Counted from the first letter of the stretch, positions 55,105-59,227 are shown. The stretch: DNA of 64,000 nucleotides from Tridacna crocea (GCA_943736015.1 OX031056.1:63143277-63207276); one strand, 5' to 3'. The notes: generated by a model not told the origin, from the letters alone. Translations and numbers: made by a program.

Positions 55105-55465
55105 GCTTTCAAAAGTCTTCTTTTCCGGGGATCGTATAAACACGAGATTGTTAATAAAGGATTAATTTCCAAATATTTGTTCCAGTAATAACTCCCTTGA
55201 CTCCAACGAAATACATTACCACACAGTTGGAGCTACTGAGTATGACAAAATGGAAGAGAAGGGAATGACTCTTGATATGTATACAGAGGATACTGTAGCA
55301 TCGTCGGTCGAAGACGAAAGTCCTCTCGAAGCTGCTTTGAGACTTCATGAAAAGTCTAGAGAATCGCTGGAGGGAAATGTCAACGAGAATGTACAGGAAG
55401 GGGACGGCGCAGGAATGTTTCTTAATCCTGCATTCGATGAGGACCTTGAATCTACTGATATCTAA
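9707..55465 (+). CDS. Cadherin (cadherin-23/protocadherin-15-like), 3' portion, 19 exons
   Basis: Nineteen exons listed separately give ~1,172-1,203 codons in this window. Domains: eight extracellular cadherin repeats (first partial) with linkers DVNDEKP, DINDNNP, DFNDNFP, DVNDNPP, DVNLHAP, DVNDNLP and DVDDSPP; a membrane-adjacent region (exons at 28488-36130) resembling the ferredoxin-like MAD of cadherin-23/PCDH15 (LHFHVVDRKTNEVL); one transmembrane helix (ILIAVIVTLVVSNTIFIYVF); and a basic juxtamembrane RYQRKLKAA. The tail has VPGSNRY and SNPLLNVD blocks like those of cadherin-23-type tails and ends STDI, a class I PDZ ligand. Role by family: calcium-dependent adhesion at the cell surface, tied to PDZ scaffolds inside. 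Several extracellular exons are rich in N-glycosylation sequons. The gene is 5'-incomplete because the first exon begins in mid-repeat. The transmembrane exon shows a possible frameshift. Cadherin identity is firm; orthology to cadherin-23 is tentative. Confidence 0.9.
10549..10690 (+). CDS. Cadherin exon: EC2 second half
   Basis: Acceptor ACAATTGCAG and donor GTAGCA. Encodes YFEINETSGWIYVKG and EIDRE. Phase 0 to 1, continuous with its neighbours. Confidence 0.85.
11201..11457. mobile_element. Hairpin MITE, family CGTAAAGTGTCG (divergent copy)
   Basis: Two opposed hairpins built on CTGCGCGGATTGCGCAGGCTG, with ends CACACGAAAAGGGGCATT and its inverse. Other copies: 16765-17020, 18553-18787, 40291-40468, 55467-55719, 62427-62683. 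Confidence 0.75.
11455..11695. repeat. Foldback element made of TGACCCATGGGTCA palindromes
   Basis: Ends are inverted (GTAATGCAGAGAAATGACC and its complement). Inside are repeated CTACGTCGAGAAATGACCC units, giving about 12 TGACC/GGTCA half-sites in 240 bp. Confidence 0.85.
11902..12120 (+). CDS. Cadherin exon: EC2 end and EC3 first half
   Basis: Acceptor TCTATTTTTAG and donor GTATGG. Encodes IVRITVLDINDNNPQF and the start of EC3, ending FEIDSKTG. Confidence 0.88.
12300..12425. repeat. Eroded hairpin with GATATCCTC/GAGGATATC-type ends
   Basis: AAATATCCTCGTTTTGGAGG near 12307 is mirrored by ATAAATGAGGATATC near 12405, with AACATAACCAC/GTTATCTATTGGTC arms. Low sequence identity. Confidence 0.45.
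12430..13930. other. AT-rich cadherin intron, nothing supported
   Basis: No conserved exon or recognisable repeat is seen. A short run at 13940-14020 resembles part of the foldback family at 22062-22450. Confidence 0.4.
14128..14444 (+). CDS. Cadherin exon: EC3 end and EC4 first half
   Basis: Acceptor CATTTTAAG and donor GTAAGG. Encodes EIDRE, ATDNGVPP, DFNDNFP and the first half of EC4. Confidence 0.88.
15018..15539 (+). CDS. Cadherin exon: EC4 end and EC5
   Basis: Acceptor GCTTCTTTCAG and donor GTACAG. Encodes SLDRE, DVNDNPP, FRIDPTTGDI and AYDQGLP, then a degenerate linker DVNLHAP. EC5 has LKDK where LDRE is usual. Confidence 0.9.
16038..16235 (+). CDS. Cadherin exon: EC6 first part
   Basis: Acceptor CTATTTACAG and donor GTAAGT. 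Encodes FSYTDRDRGKNAEVHF and a divergent strand region without LDRE. Phase 0 at both ends. Confidence 0.8.
16765..17020. mobile_element. Hairpin MITE, family CGTAAAGTGTCG
   Basis: Well-preserved copy: GCATTCGGACATTAGCGTAA to TGCCCCTTTTCGCGTGTTGC, with two internal hairpins around CTGATCCGAGACGACAC. Confidence 0.85.
17241..17469. mobile_element. Hairpin-core MITE (family GGGAAAAGGAGAAAATGC)
   Basis: TIR TTAACTCATTACCAAACGA / TGTGTGGTAATGGGTTAA flanks a near-perfect 65-bp central palindrome (CATTGTGGGAAAAGGAGAAA with its inverse, hinge GGTAACC). This is the reference copy for the family. Confidence 0.9.
17827..18040 (+). CDS. Cadherin exon: EC6 end and EC7 start
   Basis: The acceptor ACTAACTGTAG is fixed by an in-frame TAG that overlaps it, so the exon cannot start earlier. 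Encodes ATDHGDPPQKSD, DVNDNLPYF and VTENEDVSEI. Donor GTAGAC. Confidence 0.85.
18553..18787. mobile_element. Hairpin MITE, family CGTAAAGTGTCG (eroded)
   Basis: Same ends and inner arms as 16765-17020 but with several substitutions. It lies ~180 bp upstream of cadherin exon 18966. Confidence 0.75.
18966..19264 (+). CDS. Cadherin exon: EC7 end and EC8 start
   Basis: Acceptor CTTATTCAAG and donor GTAGTG. Encodes FRIGEKTGIL, LDYES and DVDDSPPVF. Four Cys in the EC7 end region suggest a disulphide or two. Confidence 0.85.
19365..19400. repeat. (GA)n microsatellite
   Basis: Run of GAGAGA, preceded by GACAGACAGA, just 3' of a cadherin exon. Confidence 0.9.
20300..20755. repeat. Long inverted repeat, ~150-bp arms
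   Basis: The arm AGCCTAGCGATAGA...GAGGAGGCCATTCGCTGACG is mirrored by CGTCAGCGAATGGCCTCCTC...TCTATCGCTAGGCT, around a ~110-bp AT-rich loop. Confidence 0.85.
21010..21785. repeat. Tandem duplication, ~392-bp unit, two copies
   Basis: Both copies run from CTGCTATAG.TCTATATTTT through GAAGATAGTTTGAAGT to GTCATAAATGACTCG, with ~90% identity by eye. A poly-C run sits at 20998-21007. Confidence 0.85.
22062..22450. mobile_element. Foldback element, copy 1
   Basis: ~80-bp near-perfect arms (AATCTTCTTTCTATCGTGGT...GAGTTATGAGGCGCAAT) are mirrored around CTCGGGCTATCGCCC. A single-copy tail continues to GACACGCGAATTTGGC. Copies at 32950-33315 and 38495-40112. Confidence 0.85.
22946..23128. mobile_element. 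Hairpin repeat (family CCCAGGTCAGCCTGCGC) ending in (CT)n
   Basis: GGGGGCTTAATGCATTTGCG to AAGGACCAGTCTACCTAATG, followed by (CT)n at 23089-23128. Other copies: 36935-37060, 38120-38260, 51440-51760 (interrupted), 62095-62215, 63476-63718. Confidence 0.75.
24203..24343. repeat. Palindrome, ~60-bp arms
   Basis: ATTTGTTGTTTTCGGTGAAA... is mirrored by ...TTTCACCGAAAACAACAAAT. A degraded relative lies at 31838-31965. Confidence 0.9.
24758..24901 (+). CDS. Cadherin exon: EC8 middle
   Basis: Acceptor AAATATTTCAG and donor GTAATT. Phase 0 at both ends. Encodes VKDNDSPENAIDVWRF and a Cys-containing segment. A divergent last repeat is normal before a MAD region. Confidence 0.75.
25181..25400. repeat. 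41-bp minisatellite, five units plus a partial
   Basis: Unit TACATCAGAGGTGAGTGGCG followed by GTCACTGATTACTTTCTCGC and A. The GTGAGT varies to GCGAGA, GTGAGA, GCGAGT and GTAAGA between units. Confidence 0.95.
25405..26200. repeat. SINE-like pieces
   Basis: 25455-25480 carries a B-box-like GAGTTCGATTC. 25920-26100 carries TGGCTCAGTGGTTGAATGTG and a tail TGACTGAAATAATGTTGAAA. The pieces are fragmentary and I cannot set the borders. Confidence 0.45.
26396..26524 (+). CDS. Cadherin exon: EC8 end
   Basis: Acceptor TCTCTTGCAG and donor GTATGT. Encodes VHQNGSITNNKYF and VPVKVNDTAGNDTA, the usual last strands of a cadherin repeat. Confidence 0.8.
26542..26751. mobile_element. Hairpin-core MITE (family GGGAAAAGGAGAAAATGC)
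   Basis: Starts 17 bp after cadherin exon 26396-26524. Core palindrome intact with a GGTAACC hinge. Ends TTAACCCTTTCCCAAACAAT and GAAAGGTTTAA. Confidence 0.85.
26792..26870. repeat. Small hairpin, GCGGACGGCATA ends
   Basis: GCGGACGG...ATCAAGATCAGACTGCAC is mirrored to GTGCAGTCTTATCTTGGATC...CCGTCCGC. Relatives at 16367-16436, 29262-29298 and 36762-36828. Confidence 0.8.
26880..28480. other. Cadherin intron, little structure
   Basis: AT-rich. 28130-28265 holds a decayed relative of the hairpin family at 30754-30953. No exon is supported. Confidence 0.4.
28488..28576 (+). CDS. Cadherin exon: membrane-adjacent domain, start
   Basis: Acceptor ATTTTCACAG and donor GTAAGTAA. Encodes VFLISDSQILVM, matching the strand that opens the MAD region of cadherin-23-like proteins. 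Confidence 0.75.
28784..28980. mobile_element. Hairpin MITE, family TATTCACCAACCATTCTTAA
   Basis: ~200-bp palindrome with CTATTCACCAACCATTCTTA and its inverse at the ends, and CTGATTGGCTAAATCAG-like centre. Confidence 0.85.
29407..30678. mobile_element. PIF/Harbinger-like non-autonomous element
   Basis: TIR GGCCGTGTCACACAGC with its inverse at 30661-30677. TTA flanks both ends (29404-29406, 30679-30681). Both subterminal halves are packed with TACGCAT/TGCGTA-type words. The centre holds a decayed plus-strand frame from ATG 30123 (MNPQRRQ, then an Arg-rich run and FELWIYDRLM) that I read as the relic of a Harbinger N-terminal region. Confidence 0.65.
29985..30113. repeat. 30-bp minisatellite, four units
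   Basis: CATGAGTTCACATCTCTGTC followed by GTATGCCATC, repeated inside the Harbinger-like element. The open frames on both strands here are products of the repeat. Confidence 0.9.
30754..30953. mobile_element. Hairpin MITE, family TATTCACCAACCATTCTTAA (best copy)
   Basis: 200-bp palindrome AGGGTCCATATTCACCAACC to GGTTGGTGAATATGGACCCT, with centre CTGATTGGCTGAACC/GGTATAGCCAATCAG. Confidence 0.92.
31036..31240. mobile_element. Hairpin-core MITE, decayed copy
   Basis: ACAAAACGACAACATTTT start and a weak GGTTAGATAATATTGTGGGA core. Right TIR not clear. Confidence 0.5.
31512..31598 (+). CDS. Cadherin exon: membrane-adjacent domain
   Basis: Acceptor TATTTTGCAG and donor GTAAGTC. An AG at 31491 was considered but opens onto an in-frame TAG. 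Encodes AFSDVIGYIIVYDKLEDH. Phase 2 to 2. Confidence 0.75.
31838..31965. repeat. Degraded palindrome related to 24203-24343
   Basis: TTTCGGTGAATGATCGAAAT is mirrored by ATCGATGTTTTACTGAAAAG. Confidence 0.6.
31970..32540. other. Cadherin intron, nothing supported
   Basis: AT-rich, no frame or repeat recognised. Confidence 0.4.
32555..32935. repeat. Inverted copy of the CATTGTT cluster
   Basis: GAACAATGG/AACAATGGG motifs and TGCCCAAAAACAATGGGGTC mirror 9250-9650. The 117-codon frame here is a by-product. Confidence 0.75.
32950..33315. mobile_element. Foldback element, copy 2
   Basis: Inverted relative to 22062-22450. Near-perfect arms around GCGATAGCCCGAGTGGG. The tail ends GCGTGTCATGTTAGAAT. 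Confidence 0.88.
33380..33530. repeat. Direct fragment of the CATTGTT cluster
   Basis: GAATGGCCCCATTGTTCTTG followed by GGCATCGCAGCCTCGCAGGC. Confidence 0.65.
33608..33747. repeat. Palindrome, ~65-bp arms
   Basis: TTTATTTCATCAGCTTGTGG...GGGGAAATAT is mirrored by ATATTTCCCC...CCACAAGCGGAAGAAATAAA. Confidence 0.85.
33760..34400. other. Cadherin intron, nothing supported
   Basis: No exon or repeat recognised. Confidence 0.4.
34416..34484 (+). CDS. Cadherin exon: membrane-adjacent domain
   Basis: Acceptor TATCTTTTCAG and donor GTATGG. Encodes SDLHFHVVDRKTNEVL, the clearest resemblance to cadherin-23/PCDH15 MAD. Confidence 0.8.
34653..34719 (+). CDS. Cadherin exon: membrane-adjacent domain
   Basis: Acceptor CGTCATTTTCAG and donor GTAAGT. 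Encodes LLDKYASRLSATMRQYNVIS, a helix-strand ending. Confidence 0.78.
34749..34921. mobile_element. Hairpin MITE, family TATTCACCAACCATTCTTAA
   Basis: GGGCCCGTATTCTCATCC to GATGAATACGGGTTCC with a TAGCCAATCGGAA centre. Starts 30 bp after exon 34653-34719. Confidence 0.8.
35345..35690. mobile_element. Two hairpin-core MITE units in tandem
   Basis: Two GGGAAAAGGA-type palindromes (35390-35455, 35535-35600) each follow a GGCACAGAAAG/GGCACGGAAAG lead and share a CAAGG.CAACCTT trailer. Confidence 0.8.
35723..35945. mobile_element. Hairpin-core MITE (family GGGAAAAGGAGAAAATGC)
   Basis: TTAAACCCTTTACCACACAA start, core with GGTAACC hinge, ends near AAAATTTTGCTATGTGG. Confidence 0.85.
36039..36258 (+). 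CDS. Cadherin exon: transmembrane segment (frame break near 36131-36134)
   Basis: From acceptor 36038 the frame reads MNVTNIDQSIYSKGFDLTGL and then goes out of frame at AAAA (36131-36134). From there the transmembrane frame (KSVQSRQEGDKSSRTT, then ILIAVIVTLVVSNTIFIYVF) is open to donor GTAGGC. A second acceptor, GCTTTCAG at 36130, keeps the whole gene in frame without the first 92 nt. Confidence 0.7.
36935..37060. mobile_element. Hairpin repeat (family CCCAGGTCAGCCTGCGC)
   Basis: GAGGGCTTAATTTATCTGCA to AAGGACCAGTCTAC, eroded. Confidence 0.65.
37378..37891. repeat. ~510-bp composite palindrome of two opposed MITEs
   Basis: Outer arms are two hairpin-core MITE copies in opposite orientation (TTAACCCTTTACCTCATAAT and its inverse). 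The inner palindrome at ~37610-37745 is built on GTAAGTGATCCCTATCAAA. Confidence 0.85.
38019..38056 (+). CDS. Cadherin exon: juxtamembrane
   Basis: Short 38-nt exon with acceptor GTTTGATAAG and donor GTAAGT. Encodes YQRKLKAAVTTH, the basic stop-transfer-side motif common after cadherin-23-like transmembrane helices. Confidence 0.75.
38120..38260. mobile_element. Hairpin repeat (family CCCAGGTCAGCCTGCGC)
   Basis: TGTGCATCTGCGAAAACTAT, GTTTGCGGGGGTCGGCCTGA, TCTAGGGACCAGTCCACCTC. Confidence 0.7.
38721..40034 (-). mobile_element. Mariner-type transposon, complete
   Basis: 1,314 bp. The TIRs (CGAGGRTCAGTCAAAAATAA through TAACTTTTT) are ~44 bp with few mismatches. TA lies at 38719-38720 and 40035-40036, the expected target duplication. 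It encodes one uninterrupted transposase. Confidence 0.93.
38793..39869 (-). CDS. Mariner transposase (DD34D)
   Basis: 358 aa, a normal length for mariner. It has an N-terminal paired helix-turn-helix region (~1-120, with GRPLSATTGENV and SHGSVHRIL), a linker WVPHMLSESEKHQRV, and then a catalytic DDE/D domain: IDETW (first Asp), LHDNASPH (second Asp), and SPDLSPPDFDLFP (third Asp, 34 residues after the second). It acts in the nucleus as a cut-and-paste enzyme at the TIRs and inserts at TA. Starts at ATG 39869, the only in-frame Met near the TIR. No stop or frameshift is seen and all three catalytic residues are present, so it may be young or active. It is antisense to the cadherin gene, in the 11-kb tail intron. 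Confidence 0.96.
   Translation of the reverse strand: MADGAFTLTRDEQVTYIKIEARRGKSAIEIQKALEELGSEFVLPYSSITRWVGQLNNGRNTVSNKHLCGRPLSATTGENVENVAKLLNDDRRYSCDEIAHELDISHGSVHRILTERLQMRKIAARWVPHMLSESEKHQRVNIARKLLKRYDEDGDEMLQRIVAIDETWIRSFEPELKRQSSEWHTKNSPRPVKFRRSQNCAKMLMIFAYDFRGVLTAYRVPTGETVNKEYYKMYIRTILRPAIRRKRQEMIDRTPLILHDNASPHKANVVKELLESYQWEVLDHPPFSPDLSPPDFDLFPKLMEPLRGIRYESLDELECAVNREVRRINFGCLATGIQALPKGWNSVIQSRGDYFEGL
40291..40468. mobile_element. Hairpin MITE, family CGTAAAGTGTCG (5'-truncated)
   Basis: Starts at GACGGCACTTTACGACTACA and runs to CTTTTCGCGTGCTGCAGGCT. The first hairpin is missing. Confidence 0.8.
40924..41131. mobile_element. Hairpin-core MITE with one core arm deleted
   Basis: TIRs intact. 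The left arm GGGAAAAGGAGAAAATGCTG is present, but the right arm is largely gone after GGTAACCAATG. Confidence 0.85.
41353..41489. repeat. Palindrome GGTGGCAGGGGACTTGGAAA family, copy 1
   Basis: Arms CAGGGGACTTGGAAACTTC and inverse around CATCTCGCCCTCC. Relatives at 52884-52960 (half) and 62783-62928. Confidence 0.85.
41540..41910. repeat. Cluster of AAAACAYNNRTGTTTT palindromes, copy 1
   Basis: Includes AAAACATGCATGTTTT, AAAACACCGGTGTTTT and looser copies. Similar to 48541-48890. Confidence 0.7.
43083..43314. mobile_element. Hairpin-core MITE (family GGGAAAAGGAGAAAATGC)
   Basis: TTAACTCATTGCCTAATGAC to TGGGAAAGCGTTAA. Core with GGTTACC hinge. Confidence 0.88.
43575..43804. mobile_element. 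Hairpin-core MITE (family GGGAAAAGGAGAAAATGC)
   Basis: ATAACCCATTACCACACAAT to GGTAATGAGTTG. Opposite orientation to 43083-43314, 260 bp away. Confidence 0.88.
44782..44968. repeat. Palindrome, ~75-bp arms
   Basis: AGATGACAATCTGTTGTCAT...CTAGTGTTAGTCACTAGCAG is mirrored by CTGCTAGCGACTAACACT...TTGTCATCT. Confidence 0.85.
45455..45680. repeat. SINE-like fragment
   Basis: CTGCATTCAACATTATATCA, TTCAGGTCACAAGTCCATGC and a GAGCCACGAAGG segment resemble pieces at 47290-47490. The open frame here follows the repeat and is not called. Confidence 0.4.
45760..47275. other. Cadherin intron, nothing firm
   Basis: 46739-46800 after CCCTGCAG could be a further remnant of the decayed coding segment (KNPSWHFKCFRQRS), but there is little to support it. 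Confidence 0.3.
47280..47660. repeat. SINE-like elements with CAACATTGTTTCAGTCAT ends
   Basis: A minus-oriented tail (GGTGTTTTACGGCGATTTCA) at 47285 and a plus-oriented tail (TGACTGAAATAATGTTCAAA) at ~47620, with anticodon-arm/B-box-like GAACTCGCAACCTTCAGGTC between. Confidence 0.5.
47819..48050. mobile_element. Hairpin-core MITE
   Basis: TTAACTCTTTACCGTACAAT to TTGTAAAGAGTTAA. Core hinge eroded. Confidence 0.85.
48126..48508. mobile_element. Hairpin-core MITE with internal expansion
   Basis: Normal left half and core (48175-48250), then a poly-T run at 48329-48343 and a second, degraded core (GAGAAAAGAAAAAAATGCTG). Ends AGAGTTAA. Confidence 0.75.
48541..48890. repeat. Cluster of AAAACAYNNRTGTTTT palindromes, copy 2
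   Basis: AAAACATGCATGTTTT, CACGTGTAAGGTGTTTT, AAAACACTAGTGTT, AAAACACCAGTGTTT, spaced through ~350 bp. Confidence 0.8.
49247..49310 (+). CDS. Cadherin exon: cytoplasmic tail
   Basis: Acceptor ATTCTTTCAG and donor GTAAGTAA. Encodes KGMEMQTSSLAVPGSNRYIS. The phase joins 38056 and 52136 exactly, across an 11-kb intron. Confidence 0.78.
50130..50425. repeat. Dispersed repeat matching 54400-54680
   Basis: AATACTTTTGCACA, GAAAAGGGAGGTTATTATTA and ATAGCTGTTTTCCAT are shared in the same order. Confidence 0.8.
50428..50657. mobile_element. Hairpin-core MITE
   Basis: Core CATTGTGGGAAAAAGGAG with GGTAACC hinge. TIRs eroded. Confidence 0.82.
50817..50963. mobile_element. Hairpin MITE, family TATTCACCAACCATTCTTAA (half copy)
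   Basis: TAGTTCACCAACTATTCTTA with one arm and the hinge, then the right end is lost. Confidence 0.7.
51440..51760. mobile_element. CCCAGGTCAGCCTGCGC-family repeat split by another MITE
   Basis: Left part 51440-51510 and right part 51691-51760 belong to one repeat. 51511-51690 is a complete TATTCACCAACC-family palindrome (CAGGGCCCGTATCCACCAAC to GGTGAATGCGGGCCCTGG) inserted in its loop. Confidence 0.8.
51885..51975 (+). repeat. tRNA-like SINE head
   Basis: A-box-like TGGCTCAGTGCTTATGAT and B-box GGTTCGAATCCC 60 bp apart. No good acceptor stem, so not called as a tRNA gene. Confidence 0.5.
52136..52207 (+). CDS. Cadherin exon: cytoplasmic tail
   Basis: Acceptor CTTTTCAG and donor GTATGT. 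Encodes SNPLLNVDIDEQQQPQYDAI. Confidence 0.8.
52884..53312. repeat. Dispersed repeat, half palindrome plus ~350-bp body
   Basis: Matches 62850-63280: CACAGCCGTGAACAAGTTTC, CTTCTGAGTGC, GAAACTGGCTTTAC, ATATATGTTCCCGGC. Confidence 0.85.
54171..54316. repeat. Palindrome, ~65-bp arms
   Basis: GTTAATTCACGTTTTT...GCAGAGGCCCGAAAAAT is mirrored around TCGTGCTTCGCACTCGGG. The flank 53450-53580 carries related GTTAACGGG pieces. Confidence 0.9.
54342..54705. mobile_element. ~360-bp TIR element
   Basis: TTAAGGTAAGACCTGTGT at the left is inverted at the right (ACACAGGTCTTACCTTAA). The body matches 50130-50425. Confidence 0.8.
54904..55165. mobile_element. Eroded hairpin-core MITE holding a (CT)n run
   Basis: TTAACCCTTTCCCAAACGAC to ATAAAGGATTAA. 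(CT)n at 55047-55100 replaces the core. It ends 20 bp before the cadherin terminal exon. Confidence 0.65.
55186..55465 (+). CDS. Cadherin terminal exon
   Basis: Acceptor TTTGTTCCAG. Encodes 92 acidic residues (YDKMEEKGMTLDMYTEDTVA, LNPAFDEDLESTDI) to TAA at 55463-55465. The C-terminal T-D-I fits a class I PDZ ligand. Confidence 0.85.
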
Positions 55466-55466
55466 C

Positions 55467-55719
55467 TTGCAAGTCGCGAAAAGGGGCATTCGAACATTTG
55501 CGTAAAGTGTAGTCTCGAATCAGCCTGCGCCTATGCGCAGGCTGATCCGAGGACGGCACTTTATGACTGAATTAGATTTTGTGCTACAGTAGACTTGCAC
55601 AAAACAGAAAATTACATAAAAACGGAAAGCGTGTCGTTTCGGATTAGCCTGCGCGGACTGTGTAGGCTGATTGGAGATGACACTCTATCCAAATATTCGA
55701 ATGCGGCCTTTCGCAGGCT
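55467..55719. mobile_element. Hairpin MITE, family CGTAAAGTGTCG, abutting the cadherin stop
   Basis: Starts at TTGCAAGTCGCGAAAAGGGG one base after TAA. Two hairpins, ends GAATGCGGCCTTTCGCAGGC. Confidence 0.85.
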
Positions 55720-56203
55720 AATTATAGCTGTTGCTTCACCTTTTTTAGAAATGATGTGATGCTAGGCTGATCTATTTTGAAGGCAACAAAAGAAAGCGAA
55801 ATTATCATCCCCAACTTTCAGCTGCAGGTCGAGCAAGAGTAACTCTCCTTGGAACTTATCGATTATCTGGTCCGAAAGGATTTCCGATAACGGCCTGTCA
55901 TATAGGATTCAGAAGGGAAAATTTTTTGATCGACTAAAATACATTTTTCTGCTAAAATGATTAAAATCTATAACGTCTTGAAGTATTCTGTAATATCTCT
56001 ACTTTACTTCAATATAATTTTGATTCCTGTAGCAAAATGGGAAGTTGCGTCCATTTTGATTTAAAGTTACTGACCCATTCTCCTTCTTATTTCTATAGAA
56101 AGGTTTAAGAAATTTGCTCTTGCGCCGTTTTTGACGCTAAATAACATAAAAATGAATTGCAAGAAAAAAATCTATAACGTCATGAAGTATTCTCTGTTTT
56201 GTT
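55720..56203. other. Probable cadherin 3' UTR or flank, nothing firm
   Basis: No clear poly(A) signal close by. A ~25-bp phrase TATAACGTCTTGAAGTATTC at 55970 recurs at 56172 just before the next element. Confidence 0.35.
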
Positions 56204-58562
56204 AGCTCACCTGAGCACGAAGTGCTCAGAGTGAGCTATTGTGATCACTCACCGTCCGTCGGCGTCCGTCGTCCGTCCGTCCGTCCGTCCGTCCGTCCGT
56301 CCGTCCACATTTTCTTGTTTACACTCTAGCATCTACAAATATCAACCAATCAGGACCAAACTTGGTCAAAGTATATATGACCATAAGATCTCAGATGAGT
56401 TCGATTTTGGGTCTAATCGGACCAGAACTTCTGGAGTTATTTGCCCTTGAATTAGAAAAATTGCTGTATTTCACTTTGTTTACACTCTAGCATCTACAAA
56501 TATCAACCAATCAGGACCAAACTTGGTCAAAGTATATATGATCATGAGATCTCGGATGAGTTCGATTTTGGGTCTAATCGGACCAGAACGTCTGGAGTTA
56601 TTTGCCCTTGAATTAGAAAAATTGCTGTATTTCACTTTGTTTACACTCTAGCATCTACAAATATCAACCAATCAGGACCAAACTTGGTCAAAGTATATAT
56701 GATCATGAGATCTCGGATGAGTTCGATTTTGGGTCTAATCGGACCAGAACGTCTGGAGTTATTTGCCCTTGAATTAGAAAAATTGCTGTATTTCACTTTG
56801 TTTACACTCTAGCATCTACAAATATCAACCAATCTGGACCAAACTTGGTCAAAGTATATATGACCCTAAGATCTCGGATGAGTTTGAGTTTGGGTCTAAT
56901 CGGACCAGAACGTCTAGAGTTATTTGCCCTTGAATTAGAAAAATTGCTGTATTTCACTTTGTTTACACTCTAGCATCTACAAATATCAACCAATCAGGAC
57001 CAAACTCGGTCAAAGTATATATGACCATAAGATCTTGGATGAGTTCGATTTTGGTTCTTATCGGACTAGAACATCTGGAGTTATTTGCCCTTTAATCAGA
57101 AAAATTGCTGTATTTCACTTTGTTTACACTCTAGCATCTACAAATATCAACCAATCTGGACCAAACTTGGTCAAAGTATATATGACCATAAGATCTGGGA
57201 TGAGTTCGATTTTGGGTCTTATCGGACAAGAACATCTGGAGTTATTTGCCCTTGAATTAGAAAAATTGCTGTATTTCACTTTGTTTACACTCTAGCATCT
57301 ACAAATATCAACCAATCAGGACCAAACTTGGTCAAAGTATATATGACCATAAGATCTCGGACGAGTTCGATTTTGGGTCTTATTGGACGAGAACATCTGG
57401 AGTTATTTGCCCTTGAATTGGAAAAATTGCAGTATTTCACTTTGTTTACACTCTAGCATCTACAAATATCAACCAATCAGGACCAAACTTGGTCAAAGTA
57501 TATATGATCATAAGATCTCCGATGAGTTTGATTATGGGTCTAATCTGACCAGAATGACTGGAGTTATTTGCCCTTGAATTAGAAAAATTGCTATACTGCA
57601 CTTTGTTTACACTCTAGCATCTACAATTTTTAACCAATCAGCTGTAAACTTGGCCAATACAAATATAACCATAAGATCTTGGATGAGTTGAATTATGGGT
57701 GTAATCCGACGCAAACAACTGGAGTTATTTGCCCTTGAATTAGAAAGTTCTTTATAATAGTTGTTAATCCAGAGCATAACTTTGTCATCTCCTGTCTGAT
57801 TGACTTGAAACTTGACATTTGTGTTTGTTGCAATAATGCAGAGTGCAATCTGAAAGATCCATAACTCTACCTTATACTGTCTGTAAGTTATTTCCCTTTG
57901 ATTGTCATTTTTACAGCATTTTCTGCTCGTCTGGAATATAACTTTGTCATCTATAGTCTGAACATCTTCAAATTTGATATGCATCATCGTTGTATATTTA
58001 TGGAGTGCAGTGCACAAGAACCATAACTTCTTCTAACTTGAATTTTGAGTTATTTCCCCTTTGAACTTCATTTTCATAGCATTTCTTGCTTGTCCGGAGC
58101 AAAACTTTGTCATCTTAAGTAGGAATGACTTGAAATTGGGTATGATTATTTGGTGCAATATTTGGAAGTGCAGTGCACAAGAATTGTAACTCTAATTTGT
58201 GCTGTCTTTGAGTTATTTCCCTTTGAATGTCATTTTTACAGCATTTAGTGCCTCATCTCAAGTCAAAACGACTTCAAACTTGGTATGCATGTTTGTTGCA
58301 GTATTACAGAGTACAATGTGCAAGAACAATAACTCTACCTAGTGCGAACTTTATGTAATTCCACATTGATCTTCATTCTTACAGTATTACTTGCTTGTCT
58401 GACATGGAACTTCAAAGTCTCAAGTCAAATTGCGACAAATTGCTGCTCTTGTTTCATTATCATTTAGCCTTGAACCTTGATATTTGGTATTTATCTTTAT
58501 TGTAGACCTTTGCTGCTTGGTACTCAGGTGAGCGATATAGGACCATCATGGTCCTCTTGTTG
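56204..58562. mobile_element. 2.4-kb repeat element built of ~160-bp tandem units
   Basis: Left end AGCTCACCTGAGCACGAAGT, then (CCGT)n at 56255-56305. Nine ~160-bp units follow from ~56310 (each with TTTACACTCTAGCATCTACA and CCAAACTTGGTCAAAGTATA), then about four diverged ~160-bp units (57770-58440, TTTTTACAGCATTT). The right end is CAGGTGAGCGATATAGGACC and a small ATGGTCC hairpin. The left and right ends are inverted over GCTCACCTG. I associate this layout with a repeat common in molluscs; class not assigned. Confidence 0.8.
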
Positions 58563-59227
58563 TGATTATGATCAAAGTATTCGTTTACATTTGTTAAATT
58601 GAGATCTTGCGTCCATTTTAGTTTCAAAACGACACTATCGTTAATTTTTGTCTAAAAAATGCTGTATCGAGCTAAGTGAGATTTCAAGACTGGGTGAAAA
58701 GATTTAGCAACGGATAAAGGGAAGATAAGAACTGATGACATAATAACCTTGTCTGTTTTGTTAAACCTGGATCCTGTTTTTACACATTGTCCAAATATAT
58801 AATGACTGTATTTATCCTTTTTATACATGTACGTGTATATTATTTGCATCAGTGAAAACTTTTAAGAGATTTGTAAAAACAATTATCTTCCCAGTATCGT
58901 TTTTTCTTAATTCTTTCTCGGAAAATAATTTCAATTTAGTTAGCATAAATTTCTTTAAATTGCATTTTTTTTTTTTTTTTTGTCTTTATTTCTAAAGAAG
59001 ATTGAATTTGTTGTACTATTGGATCATTATAATAATTATGCGGTCAATAGACCAGTAACAAAAACAAGCAGTCTGATCTTGTGCCGAATCGGTTTTATTT
59101 TAAGTGTCGAAATTCTTTTGGCTTAAAAAAAAATTGACGTTGCAATATCAATATGTGACTGAAATCAGCAGAAAACAATTTGCGTTTTGGGAGTATTGAT
59201 GTGACCCGTACAGCACACTCCCGAATT

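Noticed and set aside
56241..57577. Several 60-90 codon frames with repeated peptide phrases
   Set aside because: They are translations of the ~160-bp tandem units and differ in frame from unit to unit.
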